From Lolium rigidum (taxonomy: Eukaryota; Streptophyta; Magnoliopsida; Poales; Poaceae), in assembly GCF_022539505.1 (NCBI RefSeq), contig NC_061513.1:183178017-183242016 (forward strand): a stretch of DNA of 64,000 nt, written 5' to 3'. Shown in pieces: positions 23,037 through 34,846 of the stretch. How positions within the stretch are numbered: the first letter of the stretch is position 1; each line of letters starts with the position of its first letter. A program made the translations under genes and the position numbers. The notes under the pieces were generated by a model. The model had not been told where the DNA came from. It saw nothing but the letters and a program-made list of their open reading frames with translations, and searched no databases.

Positions 23037-23611
23037 TGCAAAAATCAGTCTAAAATCCTGTTTTTACTTCCTAATTTAATATTTTTTACACTAATTATCC
23101 TATTTAGCTAATTTTTATTTTATACCCCATTTAGCAAAAGTGTTGCCAACTTTTACCTCTTTTAATAGATCAACGGATCAGGAGCGGTGTTCAGTTTGAC
23201 GTAGCACAGCTTTTGATCGGCTTAAACAGGACACAGTCTGTTCTTTCTTTCAGGAAGACACGACATGTCCTTCATGGTAGAATAAATCAGCGTGTCCATG
23301 GGAGAAGTACTTGCATACTCTATGGGTAGGAAGAGCACTTGATTGTGGTAAATTGTTCTCAAACATTAACATGGTATAGCAGCGTGGTCTATTGTTTGAT
23401 TTGCTTTTTCCGTATAATAGTTATAAATTAAAAAAACTGGCACGCGACTGTGCCTGGCACTAGGATTCATCAATAAAAATATGCACAAAATTTTAGAAGG
23501 GGTGAAAATTGGCACATTTTTTGCTAAATGGAGAAATTAGGATGACAAATTTCTAAATGGGGTAATTAGTGTCAAAATTATCAAAGAAGGAGGTAAAAAC
23601 TGGAATTTACT
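23037..23611 (+). mobile_element. Long-TIR DNA transposon derivative (Mutator-like MITE?)
   Basis: The left about 130 bases and the reverse complement of the right about 130 bases match imperfectly. Both have GTTTTTAC-TCC, then ACACTAATTA-CC-ATTTAG, then CCATTTAGCAAAA. The flanks share CTTAAAT (23030-23036 and 23612-23618), consistent with a target duplication of 7 or more bases. No transposase is encoded. Long TIRs with a long duplication suggest the Mutator superfamily; the class is not certain. Confidence 0.5.
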
Positions 23612-23674
23612 CTTAAATATTAGGACCAAGCGAGAAGGCACTATCCACTAATTTGCAGCTTGGCGAATGGTATG
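23612..23674 (+). pseudogene. Old LINE, short fragment between two insertions
   Basis: Reads AAWRMVCRPK across the later Tat insertion: the ATGGTATG ending here continues as TGTAGGCCGAAG at 37055. It precedes the GGLG block of L1-type ORF2. Bases 23670-23674 (GTATG) are the left copy of the Tat target duplication. Confidence 0.7.
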
Positions 23675-24231
23675 TGTCGTTGCCTAATCGACGGTACCTC
23701 GGAGGAGGGATCCTCACGAGGGGAGAAGAAGTAGGGGCCATAGGGCGGAGTGCACACGGGACGGTGGTACGCGAGTTACCCAGCTTCGGAACACCTGCAC
23801 GATGACAGGGCCTACTGCTGCTTGTCTGGAATTATCTGGGCGCTTTCGCGTTGTTACAATGAGTTGTGGTTGTGCCTCTAGGGCTCCCGGGATCCGGCTT
23901 ATAAAGGCGCACGGATCTAGGGTTTACATGGAGAGTCCTAGCCGGATTACGGATAGCCTAACTACGGTACAATATCTTGCCGTGCACGTCACGGATCCGC
24001 CTTCCATATACGTCGTATCGGATCCGGATCCCTCATGGGCCTCCATGGATCCGGGTTACTTCTATGTCGGTACGGATCCGGCCTGCCGATCCTGGGCTGG
24101 ACTTCTTCCTTCATGATCAACAGCAACTGGGCCGCCCGATGGGCCACATGCCTCATCACCATCTGTGGGCCACCCGGGCTTGCCGGATCTAGGCACTGTC
24201 GATGGTACACCTATGAAGTATACCCACAACG
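23675..24231 (-). repeat. 3' LTR of the Tat element
   Basis: On the minus strand it starts (T/C)GTTGTGGGTATACTTC and ends GGCAACGACA. It matches 36492-37050 with few differences. GGCTTATAAAGGCGCAC on the plus strand at about 23895 is also present in the other LTR. Confidence 0.9.
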
Positions 24232-24747
24232 AGTAGCCCCCAGAGTTCTCCGAGTTTCGCCTGCAGTTTCCGCCTTGCTGGTCCAACACGATCTCCGGCA
24301 AACGTTGGTAACGCGGAGAAACTTGAAGAGCTCCAACTTTGCATTTTCTTCTTTTTCCCAACTTATAGCCGGAAAATGCTCCCATCCCGCGGGACTTCAT
24401 CCATCGACGTTCCAAAGAACATTTCCGGGTTACTTCCCGTTCGAATGAGAGACAACTTATCTTCACAAAATTACCCGGAATCTTAAAAGACTCAAACGGC
24501 TTCGGAAATCCTTCATCTTCTGATCATACTCAACAACGGAAGTTCCTTATTTCCCGCGCACAACTTCCTCATTTCCCGCGCTAAATCTTCGCGGATGCAA
24601 ATCTTCAGCCGGAATTTTCGGGAGCGCGCAGTCAAATCACCTCCACGTCGTTTTACCGCATTTGACCTAAACACGTGTCAACCATCCAACGGTGTGACCG
24701 TTCGGTTTCCACCGTCGGATCCGGATCCCGAATCTCCGAGCGCGGCC

Positions 24748-24755
24748 TATAAATA
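24748..24755 (+). promoter_or_regulatory. TATA box of the antisense gene, copy 2
   Basis: TATAAATA at the same relative place as in copy 1 (332-339), followed by the same pyrimidine-rich leader. It lies inside the element, about 520 bases from the LTR, and directs transcription against gag-pol. Confidence 0.6.
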
Positions 24756-25126
24756 CCCCGCGGCCCGGTAAAAATTCATTCTTTCACCCCCTCTCACCAC
24801 ATCGTCTTCCTCCTCGCGCCGCGCCGCCCGCCAGATCTAGACTCCGGCGAACTTCGTCACGGTGAACCTCGCGCGCCGCCGAACCGAGGCTCCCCTCGCA
24901 CCAAGATCATCACGTTTGAACGAGAAACTCGCTCCGCCGCCGATTCGTGGTTACGCGAGTCGACTTCCTCCAAGTTCAGCGACCTCAACTCCGCCGGAGC
25001 TCCGTCGAGCCACCGCGCCATTAGCGGTAAGTACGCCGGCCTTGTAGAAGACAACGTAGTGTAGAAGATAGGTTCAGTGATCCGGGTACTCAAACACTTT
25101 GTATGGGTGCAGCCGGAAGCATGCCA

Positions 25127-28100
25127 CTCGAATCGTCACTTTGCACTCGGTAGCTCTTCGAGTAGCCCGGATCTCAACCAAATAGAACCCATATGCCCGG
25201 ATCCCATATCATTCCTGCCACCATATATTTCCGACTTAAGACTAGCTCAACCTTTTTCCGCATCTTCCAGCGCCGCTCCAAGCCGGATTCCTACCCTTCA
25301 AGAGCTCCAAGAGGAACTCGAGGGACAAGCTCGGATGGCAGCAAAGGTGCGGGAGGCGGAAAGCAAGAAGGCGTCCAAGGCCCGGATCCGCGAAGGAGAA
25401 CGGGGTCAATGGTGGCCCTGCGAAACCACGGACGTGGAGCTTAGAGAGCTCCGGAACGAAGGAATGATCTCCTCACACTTGGAGCTTCACACGTGATTCC
25501 GTCGTCCCCAAGCCGGAAACCGGAGAAGTCGTTATGACCAAGGCTTGGGTGGAACGCGGACTTTCACTTCCTTGTTCGGAATTTTTCTCTCCATCCTCGG
25601 CACCTACGGGCTCCAGCCCCACAACATTTGCCCGAACTCATACCTTCTTCTGTCCAACTTCGTGACTCTCTGCGAAGGACATCTTGGGATCCGGCCAGAC
25701 GTTAAGTTGTGGCAGTTCTTTTTCCGGGTGAAGAAAGAAACCAAGGAGAAAGCTATGGTGAACTGCGGAAGCATGACGTTTATGCTCCGCCCTAGTCGCA
25801 TGTACCCTCCCCATGACTCACACGAATCCGTCCGGTACTTGGAACGCCGGATGGTTTTATGAGAAGAATGCTTCGGTTCCGAAGGTCCATGAAGGCCTGC
25901 CTCAGTTCATCAACGAACCTCCGGAAGAACTCGCGAGCTGGAGCTTCGTCCCTTCGCTCGCCCAGACCCCAATTCTGGAGAAGGCGGCGCGGAGAATCTC
26001 CTGGCTAGTCCACGACGGGCTAACCGGAGCCCAGCTTACACTTAGCTGGTTTTCCCGGAGAATCCAGCCTCTACGCTACAACGCGCGCCTGATGTGCGCA
26101 TATACCGGGGCGGATGATCCTCTCCGGGTTACCCGCCACGATCTTCCGGCCGACTCTCTGAAGAGAAGGATCAAGACGTTGGTGAAGATTCCGAGGGGCC
26201 AACAGGTCCCGGAACTAACCAAAGACATTTTTACAAGCGACCAATGTCCTCCGGTAAGCTTCGTCCTTTTCACTGTTCCAAACTTCACAAACTTTTGGAT
26301 GTTCATCTTTAACTTTATTCATTTTCCCTCCAGCTCAACACTTTGGCGGAGGAAGACTTTCGCGCCATTCTCCGTGTTCCCGTTACCGAAGACACGGCGG
26401 AGGAGGTTCCGGATGACGACGAGGAGGAAGAGGAACAGGCACCTCGCAAGGCGGCCCCTCGACCTACAAAGCGTCCCCGCGCCAAGGCTTCCGGCTCTGA
26501 AGCCGGAGCTAGCGGCGAGGCCTCCGCCAAGAAACCGAAGACGGTAAAACCACCTCCGCTAGACTCAAGGAAAGCGGAGCGTGCACGTATACGGATGCTC
26601 TCAACAGCCGGCCAAGGCACGCGCCCCATTATCCCCGGCGCCTCGTAAGTTTCCGAGCATGACACGATTTTAACTTAGCGAAATTATCTCTTGTCCGAAT
26701 CCTTTCACCTGTTTGCGGGAACCCGAAACCCGCCGCCACGCGGACCGCCAGCCCGAGGAGCCCATTACCAAATACATGAAGAAATCTCCGGCAGTCGGTC
26801 CAGCTACTCCGGCTCCGCCAAGTGCTTCTCACCCCACTCCTCGGCCATCTCCTCCGCGGGCTGACCCGTCTCCCCCTCCCGCCACCAACACTCCACCGGA
26901 AATTATTCCGGTCAGCGGCGACAAGGTAGGTGGAGAAGATCCCAAGGCCAAAGGCCCCGCCCAAGAAGATGCAGGAGAACAAGGCCAAGGAGGGGCTGAA
27001 GTCACTTCTTCCGAGAAGGCCGGAGATGGCGCCGGCGACATCGTCGTTTTCCGAAGAACTTCGGAGATCCGGCCGACATCACTTCCACCCCCAAAGCGTA
27101 TGCTACCAAGTTCTTCAACAAGCTGTCCGAGGCGGAGAAATGGGAGCTTGAACAAGACCTGCTCAACGCCATGCTTGAACAATGCACGGGGGAAACCCGA
27201 TGCCGCGACATCGGAGATTCAAGATTTTAAAAAGGATGTCGGCCAGTTCTTCGACAAGCTCGTACGTAAGCAAAAGGTACTCCCCGGTAGCCCCCAAGCA
27301 TGTAAGCGGAAGCTGAAAAAGTAGTTAGCGCTTAGATGCTTAGAGAAAAATTACTTCCGGGAAAGTTTTTTAGAATGAACCAGTAGCCCCCAAGCATTAT
27401 GGCGGAAAAGTTCCGGCAATGATGCTTTTAAGAGAAACCACTGCTACAGGCGGAATTCTTTATTCCTGCACTGTGTAAATTTTACAGGAACAGCAGGCGC
27501 TGCACTACGAGCTGCACAAGAACATTGCCTTGCAGCGCCGCGTTACTCTGAGTCAGGCGGAAAGTATCCGGACCCTGAAGGATGAGAATGCAGATTTGGC
27601 TAAACAACTGGCGGACGCCCAAGGTTGGTTTCCGCCTTCTTCGTCATTAACCAATTTCCGACTTTGAACTTACTGTTAACTTATATTATTATAGGCGCAT
27701 CCTCTTCCCTTGCTACAGCCTCGACCGAACTTGAGAACCTGCGCTCCTCGTACCAAGATTTGGAGACGAAGCTAAAGGAGGCGGAACTTAAGAAAGAGCA
27801 AGCCGAAAAGCAGCTGGCGGAGAAAAACTCCGAGCATGCGAAGGAGAAAGCGGAGCTGAAATTGAAGCTAAACGTTGACGGTGAAACTATCAAATCTCAG
27901 CTAAAAGAGCTCAATGGACTCCGGAAGTATATGGAGACCGCGAGAACAGCATCGGGATTTGCTCAATGAGAACATCTTGGGTACCGATACTAGAACCTTG
28001 CCCGGATATTTGTTCCGACACTTTACTTTATGCTTATGTCCTCACCTGTTGTGTGCGGAACCGCTTGGGTATTCCGAAGAGCGCCGGAATTTGTTCCCGC

Positions 28101-28689
28101 GAGATGACCTTCTTCAACTTGCGGGCGATGACCGCAAAGATCTCATCTCCGCCTCCCGCAAGATATGCTATAACTTATCCATCAAGAGGTGTCGTACTTG
28201 CGACGTCCGGAAACTTATTGGAAAGATGGATGTTCTGCCGGAGCTGGTAACGGATCCGCAAGCGTCGTCGGCCCGAGGCGCGGCTGCGATGGCCTTGACC
28301 ATGTGCCTAGCGCATCATGCGGATCTTGATCTTGATCGGGTAACCACGGGCGTTCCTGCAGATGCGGATGTTAGCGCTCTCCTGGATGCAGTGAGCGGCT
28401 ACGACACCCGTATCGCGCGTAGGATCCGGCATGAGGAATTCTACGACAAGGTCGTCCTTCCTGCCGACGAGTCCTTAGAAGCGGAACTTCGAAGGAACTC
28501 GCCGCCAAGGCGCGACCTGCGGAATCCGGAACCCGACTTACTCGGACCAGCTCGAAGAATACTCCCCAAGAGGAACCCAAGACCAGCACTGCTGCCTCTG
28601 AAGAAAGTGATGAAGACGTGTCTTCTCCGGCCGAAGGCGCCAAGGAACAGGATCCAGAAGGCAAGACTTCTCCGGCTAAGGGGGAATGA
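25127..28689 (+). pseudogene. Tat-element antisense gene, spliced, putative gypsy-type transposon domain, full copy
   Basis: The likely protein is about 900-1000 residues in at least five coding exons. N-terminal domain: FLPPYISDLRLAQPFSA, YGLQPHNICPNSYLLLSNF, LWQFFFRVKKETKEKAMV, MYPPHDSHESVR. A basic and acidic linker and a proline-rich segment (about 26790-26890) follow. Next come FFDKLVRKQK and a Glu/Lys/Leu coiled coil at 27490-27930 (LETKLKEAELKKEQAEKQLA). A C-terminal domain includes RGAAAMALTMCLAHH, and an acidic tail ends AKGE-stop at 28687-28689. Introns that keep frame: 26254-26333, 26645-26718, 27277-27487, 27624-27694. The acceptor of the second is GCGG instead of the GCAG kept in copy 1. 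Frameshifts near 25490, 25840, 27030 and 28500 show decay. The family is known from Tat-lineage elements; its role is unknown. Confidence 0.75.
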
Positions 28690-29275
28690 GAACTTTTATT
28701 CCTGCGGGAAAAAACAATGCATCATTTTGACCCCAGCGAGGGTTTGTAATAAGACTTTAAATTCTTTAAGTAGCTAGGAACGAAACGATTATGCATGGGG
28801 CGGAAACACTTTATCCCGCTATCCGTTTAATATTATGCGCATGTTTCGTTTTATGTCGGAAAGCAAGTGCCGACTTCGTTATTTTCCGGCTTGCCCGCTT
28901 GACCTTCCACGAGCCGGAAAACCTTAGCCGGAAACGCTCGCCAGCGGCGACGAAGCCCAATGGCAATCCGTCCATAACCGCGGAAACAAGCCCCCAGGCG
29001 TAGGTGCCGGAAATCGCTACTAGGAATCCACGAGTTCGCAACGAGATAACAACTTAATCGGAAAACTTAAGCTTACGTCCTAAAGGACGATTTTGAAAAT
29101 CACAACTTTCATACACGCCTAGGCGGAAATATCCAGCTCTGCGGTTTTAGTCGGAAAAAACATACACGATCTAAAATGAACAAGTAAAGGAGGTAAAAGA
29201 CTCAAAGAGTGAACCATAAGCTTTATTTCATTGATCATGTATAATTATTACGAGTTTGTAACTCGAAAAAATATT
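28690..29275 (+). other. Spacer between antisense gene and integrase end
   Basis: The convergent 3' ends of the antisense gene and gag-pol meet here. No conserved coding sequence was recognised. Possible poly(A) sites for both transcripts would lie here; none is clear-cut. Confidence 0.5.
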
Positions 29276-30617
29276 CTAAGTGTAGAAAGGACGTAGCTGT
29301 GCTATATTCCAAGGGCGATCTGTTTCATCGTAGATGTCATCCGGATCCTCACGCTTGCGTTTCCGGCGCCAATTAGCGGGTCTATCCCTTAGCTCGCGGA
29401 AATCAACAAGGTAGTACGACCCGTTGTGAAGTACTTTGCTAACGACGAAAGGTCCTTCCCATGGGGATTGCAGCTTATGGTCTTTCACCTGTCGAAGGCG
29501 GAGGACCAGGTCTCCTGCCATGAAGGAGCGTTTCCGGACTCGACGACTGTGATAACGTCGGAGCCTTTGCCGATAGATGGCGGATCTTTGGTCCGCTAAG
29601 TTCCGAGCTTCCTCGATCAGGTCCACGGATAGGCTGTCCGGCCTCGTCGACTTGTTTCTTCATTGTAGGCGGAAACTCGCGGTGAATCGTGGATGATGTC
29701 GGAGGGGAGCACGGCTTCGGATCCGTATACCGGGAAAAAGGGAGTAAACCTCGTTGATCCGTTAGGGGTAGTTCGTAAACTCCACGGAACAGCTTCCAAC
29801 TCGTCAGCCCAAGCTCCAGCTGCTCGTCGCAGCGGTCCTTCAAGGCGTGGTTTAATTCCGATAATATTAGGCCGTTAGCCCTTTCAACTTGACCATTGGA
29901 CTGTGGATGAGCCACAGATGCGAGGTCCAGTCGTATCCCCATTGTCTCACAATAATCCTTTAATTCTCCTTGAGCGAAGTTCGTGCCATTATCTGTGATT
30001 ATGCTGTGTGGGATGCCGAATCTCATCACGAGGCTGCAGACGAATTTTAGTGCCGTAGCACCATCGGCTTTTCTCACCGGCTTGGCCTCGATCCACTTGC
30101 TGAACTTGTCAACGGCGACCGGGAGGTATTCACAACCGCCAGGAGATGATCTTTTCAATTTACCAACCATATCGAGCCCCCGGACCGCAAATGGCCGGGT
30201 GATAGGTATGGTCTTCAGCTCTTGGGCTGGAGCGTTTGGTTGAGTAGCGTAGTATCGACAACCTCGGCAGGTCTTGACTATCTTATCGGCATCTTCTTTA
30301 GCTGTGAGCCAATAAAAGCCTAGCCGAAAAGCTTTTGCAACGAGTGATGCGGGAGCGGCATGGTGCCCGCAATCCCCTGCGTGGATCTCTCCGAGGATTT
30401 CAATGCCATCTTGATTGGAGACGCATTTGAGAAACACCCTGTTGCGCTTCGTTTGTAGAGCTGTCCATCGACAATTGTGTAGGATCGTGCTCGTCGATGA
30501 TCCGGCGCGCGAGGACCTCGTCCTCCGGCAGCTTCGATCGATGAGGTAGTCCAGGAAAGGTCTGTGTCCAAGCCGGAATGGTAGCCAATACCTCTTTAGC
30601 CGGAGACACCGCCACAT
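29276..30617 (-). pseudogene. Tat element integrase
   Basis: The zinc-binding HHCC domain is visible as HAGDCGHHAAPASLVAKAF and KTCRGCRYYATQ (about 30400-30240). The catalytic core has RGLDMVGKL, IITDNGTNFAQGELKDYCE and HPQSNGQVERANGLILSELN, giving the D, D and E residues. The C-terminal module (29626-29276) has RVRKRSFMAGDLVLRLRQ and SPWEGPFVVSKVLHNGSYYL, the GPF/Y-type DNA-binding end, finishing LRPFYT-stop. Frames shift at about 30560, 29790 and 29640. The enzyme would insert the cDNA with a 5-bp stagger, which fits the observed GTATG. Confidence 0.85.
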
Positions 30618-30788
30618 CCGGGTTTTCCGGGTTAGCGCCCTTCACCGAGGGTATCCGGAGATGCTCTAGGAAAATTCCGGGCGGAATTGGTCTTCTGCCG
30701 GATCCGAGCTTGGATAGCATATCCGCGCTGTATTGTCGTCTCTTCGACGTACTTGACTTCGTATCCGAGGAAGCACTTGGCGAGCTCG

Positions 30789-31139
30789 TCAACTTCGTCT
30801 CTCGTAGGCCGCCATGACGGAATTTACGGCGTTCCAGGTTCCGGCTACTTGTTGTGCCACCGGGTCGGAATCTCCACGACATATGATGTGCTTGATCCCG
30901 ATTTCCTTAGCGATGCGCGGACCGTGTAGTAGAGCCTCGTATTCCGCCATGTTATTTGTAGCTTCGAAGTGGATCTGCGGAACATACTGCGGTTCTTCTC
31001 CGGTAGGGGACTTCGGGGTGACTCCGGCTCCCGAGCCTTGATGCTGCTTGGATCCGTCGAAGTGCATGACCCATGTTTTCGGTTCCGGCTCCGGACTTGC
31101 ATCCGGAGCTTCTGTCCAATCCGCAACGAACTCTGCCAA
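30789..31139 (-). pseudogene. Tat element second (archaeal-type) RNase H
   Basis: A 116-residue open frame has WVMHFDGSKQHQGSGAGV (first Asp), FEATNNMAEYEALLHGPRIA (Glu) and IICRGDSDPVAQQVAGTW (Asp). This is the extra RNase H carried by Tat-lineage elements downstream of the Ty3-type one. The catalytic residues visible are kept. It sits between the Ty3-type RNase H and integrase, as in the lineage. Confidence 0.8.
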
Positions 31140-31206
31140 GACTTGGGATTTGACCGCGGTCCTTGGCTTGTAAGCGATGTCGAAGGCGGATAATTCGATG
31201 CCCCAT

Positions 31207-31670
31207 TTAGGCTGTTCGTCCTGTTGCGTCAGCGTTGTTGAGAATTGTTGACAGCGGAGCTTTACTCACAACTGTTACTGGGTGCTCTTGAAAGTAGTGT
31301 CTCAATTTCCGGCTGCCTAGGAATACTCCATAAGCTAGCTTCTGAAAGTGAGGGTATCTTTGCTTTGACTCCGTCGGCACCTCGCTTATGTAGTAGACAG
31401 GTCTTTGGACGTCATATTCATGACCTTCTTCCTTTCGCTCCACCACGATGACGAGGCCGACGACCTTGTTGGTAGCCGCCGGATAAAGGAGCATTGGCTC
31501 GACTCTCTCGGGGCTGCCAAGATAGGTGGGGAGGTTAGTATTTCCTTCAACCCACGGAGAGCTGCGTCGGCTGCGTCGTCCCGGACAAATTTGTCTGTTT
31601 TCTTCAGCAGCTTGTACGGAGGTAGCGCCTTCTCGCCAAGACGGCTAACAAACCTGGCTGATTGCTGCAA
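31207..31670 (-). pseudogene. Tat element connection and Ty3-type RNase H
   Basis: QQSARFVSRLGEKALPPYKL and FVRDDAADAALRGLKEILTS are the connection region. In another frame follow LLLYPAATNKVVGLVIVVER, RPVYYISEVPTESKQRYPHF and KLAYGVFLGSRKLRHYFQEH. The first catalytic Asp of the Ty3 type is not visible (LLYPAATNK where a D is usual), consistent with the degenerate first RNase H of Tat elements. A frameshift lies near 31480. Confidence 0.75.
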
Positions 31671-32477
31671 CGCAACCGGTTAGTCGTTGCACATCTTTGA
31701 GACAAGTTGGCCGTTTGATACACGGGATTGCCTTGATCTTTTCCGGGTTCACCTCAATGCCTCTGTGAGAGACTATGAAGCCAAGGAGTTTTCCGGCTGG
31801 CACGCCAAAAACGCACTTCAGCGGATTCAACATCATCTTGTACCTGCGGAGGTTGTTGAAGGTTTCTGTGAGGTCGCTGATCAAGTCGGATCCTTTCCGG
31901 GTCATGACCGCGATGTCGTCGACGTAAGCGTGCACGTTCCGGCCAATTTGGTCCTTCAGGCACCGCTGCATCGTACGTTGGTAAGTAGCACCTGCATTTT
32001 TCAAACCAAAAGGCATAGTAACATAGCGGTAAGTACCAAACGGGGTTATGAATGAAGTCGCCTTTTGGTCGGATTCCTTCATCCGGATCCGATGATACCC
32101 GGAATACGCATCAAGAAAACACGAAGTTCCGCCCCTGCCGTCGAATCAATGACTTGGTCAATGCGCGGCAAGGGGAACGGATCCTTCGGGCAATGTTTGT
32201 TCAAGCCGGAGTAATCGATGCACATTCTTAGTATTTCGGTGTTCTTTTTGGGTACAAGGACGGGATTCGCGACCCAATCGGTGTGAATAACTTCTATTAC
32301 AAAACCTGCTTCTAGTAACTTTGCTAGTTCCATTCCTATGGCGCGGCGCTTCTTGTCTCCAAAGCGTCGCATAGCTTGCTTCACTGGTTTAGCCCCCGGA
32401 TTGATGTTGAGGTAGTGCTCGGCGAGTTCCCTAGGTACTCCGGACATGTCGAGAGGTTGCCATGCGAAGATATCCAT
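31645..32477 (-). pseudogene. Tat element reverse transcriptase
   Basis: Segment 32477-32079 has MDIFAWQPLDMSGVPRELAE, WVANPVLVPKKNTEILRMCI and DYSGLNKHCPKDPFPLPRID. Segment 32082-31645 has PFGTYRYVTMPFGLKNAGAT, then HAYVDDIAVMTRKGSDLISD with an intact YVDD box. A frameshift in the A-G-A-E-L-R stretch at about 32090-32130 separates fingers from palm. Copies the element RNA into cDNA from the tRNA-Lys primer. Confidence 0.9.
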
Positions 32478-32587
32478 GTTAGCGCGGAGGAACTCGACGA
32501 GCGCGCTTTCCTATTTAGGGTCCATGTTTGCCCCGACTGAAACCTGTTTGGAAGAGTCACCCGGAATAAGGTCATGCTTCTTAGTTT

Positions 32588-33155
32588 CTATCGCGGGCTT
32601 GAAGGAGGTTTTCTGCTCGGAGATCTGCTTCTTGGTGGTCTGCATCTCAGTCGGATCCACCGCGGCCCTGTAGCCTTTCGGCTCTTCTCCGGATATGACG
32701 GACTCGCGAAGGCGGCTTCGCCCAACTCGCACTCATGAGCCTTTTTGTAGTCTCCGGTTATGGTGATCATACCGTTGGGACCCGGCATCTTGAGCTTGTT
32801 GTAGATATAGCACGCCCTTGCGTGGAACTTGTGGTAGGTGGGCCTGCCGAAGATGACATGGTAGGAGCTCTTGAAGGGCACAACTTCGAACGTGATCTTC
32901 TCCTCGCGGAAATTATGAACATCGCCGAAGGCCACGGGAAGTGTGATGCTGCCGAGGGAGTTCGCCTTCTTACCCGGAACCACGCCGTGAAACTCGGTTG
33001 TGCTTGTGCTTGAGCTGTTCCTTGGTGAGGTTCATCCGCTCCCGAGTCTCCAGGTACATGATGTTCAAGCTGGCTCCGCCATCCATGAGGCACTTGGAGA
33101 AGTCATACCCGTCTATGCGGGGACTCACAACCAAGGCGTAATATTCTTTTGGCAC
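32588..33155 (-). pseudogene. Tat element aspartic protease
   Basis: SPRIDGYDFSKCLMDGGASL followed by NIMYLETRERM shows the active-site loop in the D-G-G-(A/S)-S-L-N form usual for Tat elements instead of D-[ST]-G. The second half, in another frame, has LPVAFGDVHNFREEKITFEV and VIFGRPTYHKFHARACYIYN. A frameshift lies at about 32980. It separates Gag from reverse transcriptase in the polyprotein. Confidence 0.8.
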
Positions 33156-33859
33156 GAGGCGGGATGATCCGCCCTGTCAAATGTGCACGGAACTTCCGAC
33201 CACCCGACATATCGCGGCACGGCCGGAACCGTGGCGTTCGGGAACCGGGTAGCTGATTTTGCAGCGCGGATCGTGGGGGTTCCGAGGAAGGTGTGGTAAG
33301 CCCCCACGCTCTTCTTCTCGAAGGGGTTGGATTTTCCTGCGGTTCCGGCTTTGGGATCCGGCGAGTTATCATCCTCGTCCATCGCCTCGGAAGCTCGTCC
33401 TCCTCCTTGTCCTTGTTCTTCCCCTTGCCTCCTTTGCCGCGTGGGCGGTGCTTCCGGGCTCGCTTGTATCCTGCTTCCGGGTCGTTCTTGAGGTCGTTGA
33501 CCCATTTGCAGTTGCGGTTGGTATGAGTGGACTTCCCCGTAGCCGGATCCAAGTGGGCCAGGCAGGGCATGTCTCTGTACTCCTCGTAGGTTTGCGGGGC
33601 GCGGGATCCGCCAGCGGTGACCTCAGTGCCATGCTGCCGACCCCTGCCCGCTCCGCCTCCGCGGCCGCGTCCTCTTCCGCCTCCTCGGACCTCCGCGTTG
33701 GAACGCCATGGCGACCATGTCGGATCCGCCACTCTTCCGGTCATCGGGGTTCTTGCGTTTCGGCCGCTGTTGTTACCGTTATCGCGGTTCTTCTTTTGTT
33801 GGTGCAGGGGAATTGTCGTAGCTGCGAGATCACCGCCTGCGTCGTCATCGGCGGCGAGT

Positions 33860-34846
33860 GTGGTCACTGGCGATGGAGATCATCTCGTCCAAAGTCAGTT
33901 TGTTGGCGTTGGCCAAACAAGTAAGCTTGTGCCTCAGCAATCCTCCTCTCTGCAGTCCACCAATGAAGGCGTACATGGCGGTGGTGTGGTCGACGTTCTC
34001 GCATTCGTTTCTGCATGCCAACCATCGTGTAAGGAAGTTTCTTGATGATTCTCCCTTCTTCTGGATACAAGCTTGTAAGTCGCTTGCCGTGGCAGGTCTT
34101 TTGTAGGTGCCCCTGAAGTGTTTCTCGAAAGCGGTCTTCGGGTCAAACCAGCAAAAGATGGAGTTTTTCTCGAGGTCACCGAGCCGGATCCGGGCTGGGC
34201 CTACAAGGTACAAGCTGGAGCATGCGGCGAGCGATATTAGGGGTTCCTCCGGCGAAGGTTACTGCATTGTAGTAATCCTCAATCCGGGTATCCGGCCTTT
34301 CGGTGCCATCGTAATGCTTCGAGTTTCCGGGTAGCTTGAGGGAGCTCCTTGGCTTTGGTTCCTCTCGAATCATCCTGCCAAAGCACTTCGGTCCGATGTA
34401 GTCGGTTCTGTATTCGTTGAGGCGTTCCCGCGCGTCGCGCGAATCGTGACGGGGGGACTGAGAGCGAGAGCGAGATCTCCGGCCACCGCCTCCGCCTCCA
34501 CCTCCGCCGCCACCGCTAGGTGGTGGTGAGGGAGACCTGCGAGGGGGCCGATCTGCTTTCTTGCTTCCGGCTTCTGATTCTCCTCGCCCCTCTCGGTACT
34601 GACTCCGGCTCCTATGGCTGCCTTCGCCGTGGCGTTGGCTGCCTTGGTCGTGCCGGCGGGGCTCCGGGTTATGGCTTCGGCGAGGCTCTGGGTCGCGACT
34701 ACGGCGAGGTTCTGGGTCGCGCTCCTCATTCCGACTCCTCCTGGGCTCCGGCTCCTGAGGGATGTTCTGGTTCCGGCGCGGTTCCGGCGAGCGCTCCCTG
34801 TTTTCGTTTCTTGGCAGCACGTTGTCGCGGATAACGATTCCACCAT
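33860..34846 (-). pseudogene. Tat element Gag
   Basis: An arginine-rich, low-complexity N-terminal part (PEPRRSRNEERDPEPRRSRD and similar repeats; also a glycine run) precedes the capsid region. That region has DYIGPKCFGRMIREEPKP, PNIARRMLQLVP, then FEKHFRGTYKRPATASDLQA and ESSRNFLTRWLACRNECENV. The nucleocapsid side (33860-33160) is glycine- and arginine-rich with CLAHLDPATGKSTHTNRNCK, an atypical zinc-knuckle-like array. A further acidic segment lies upstream to about 36094. Multiple frameshifts. Confidence 0.75.
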
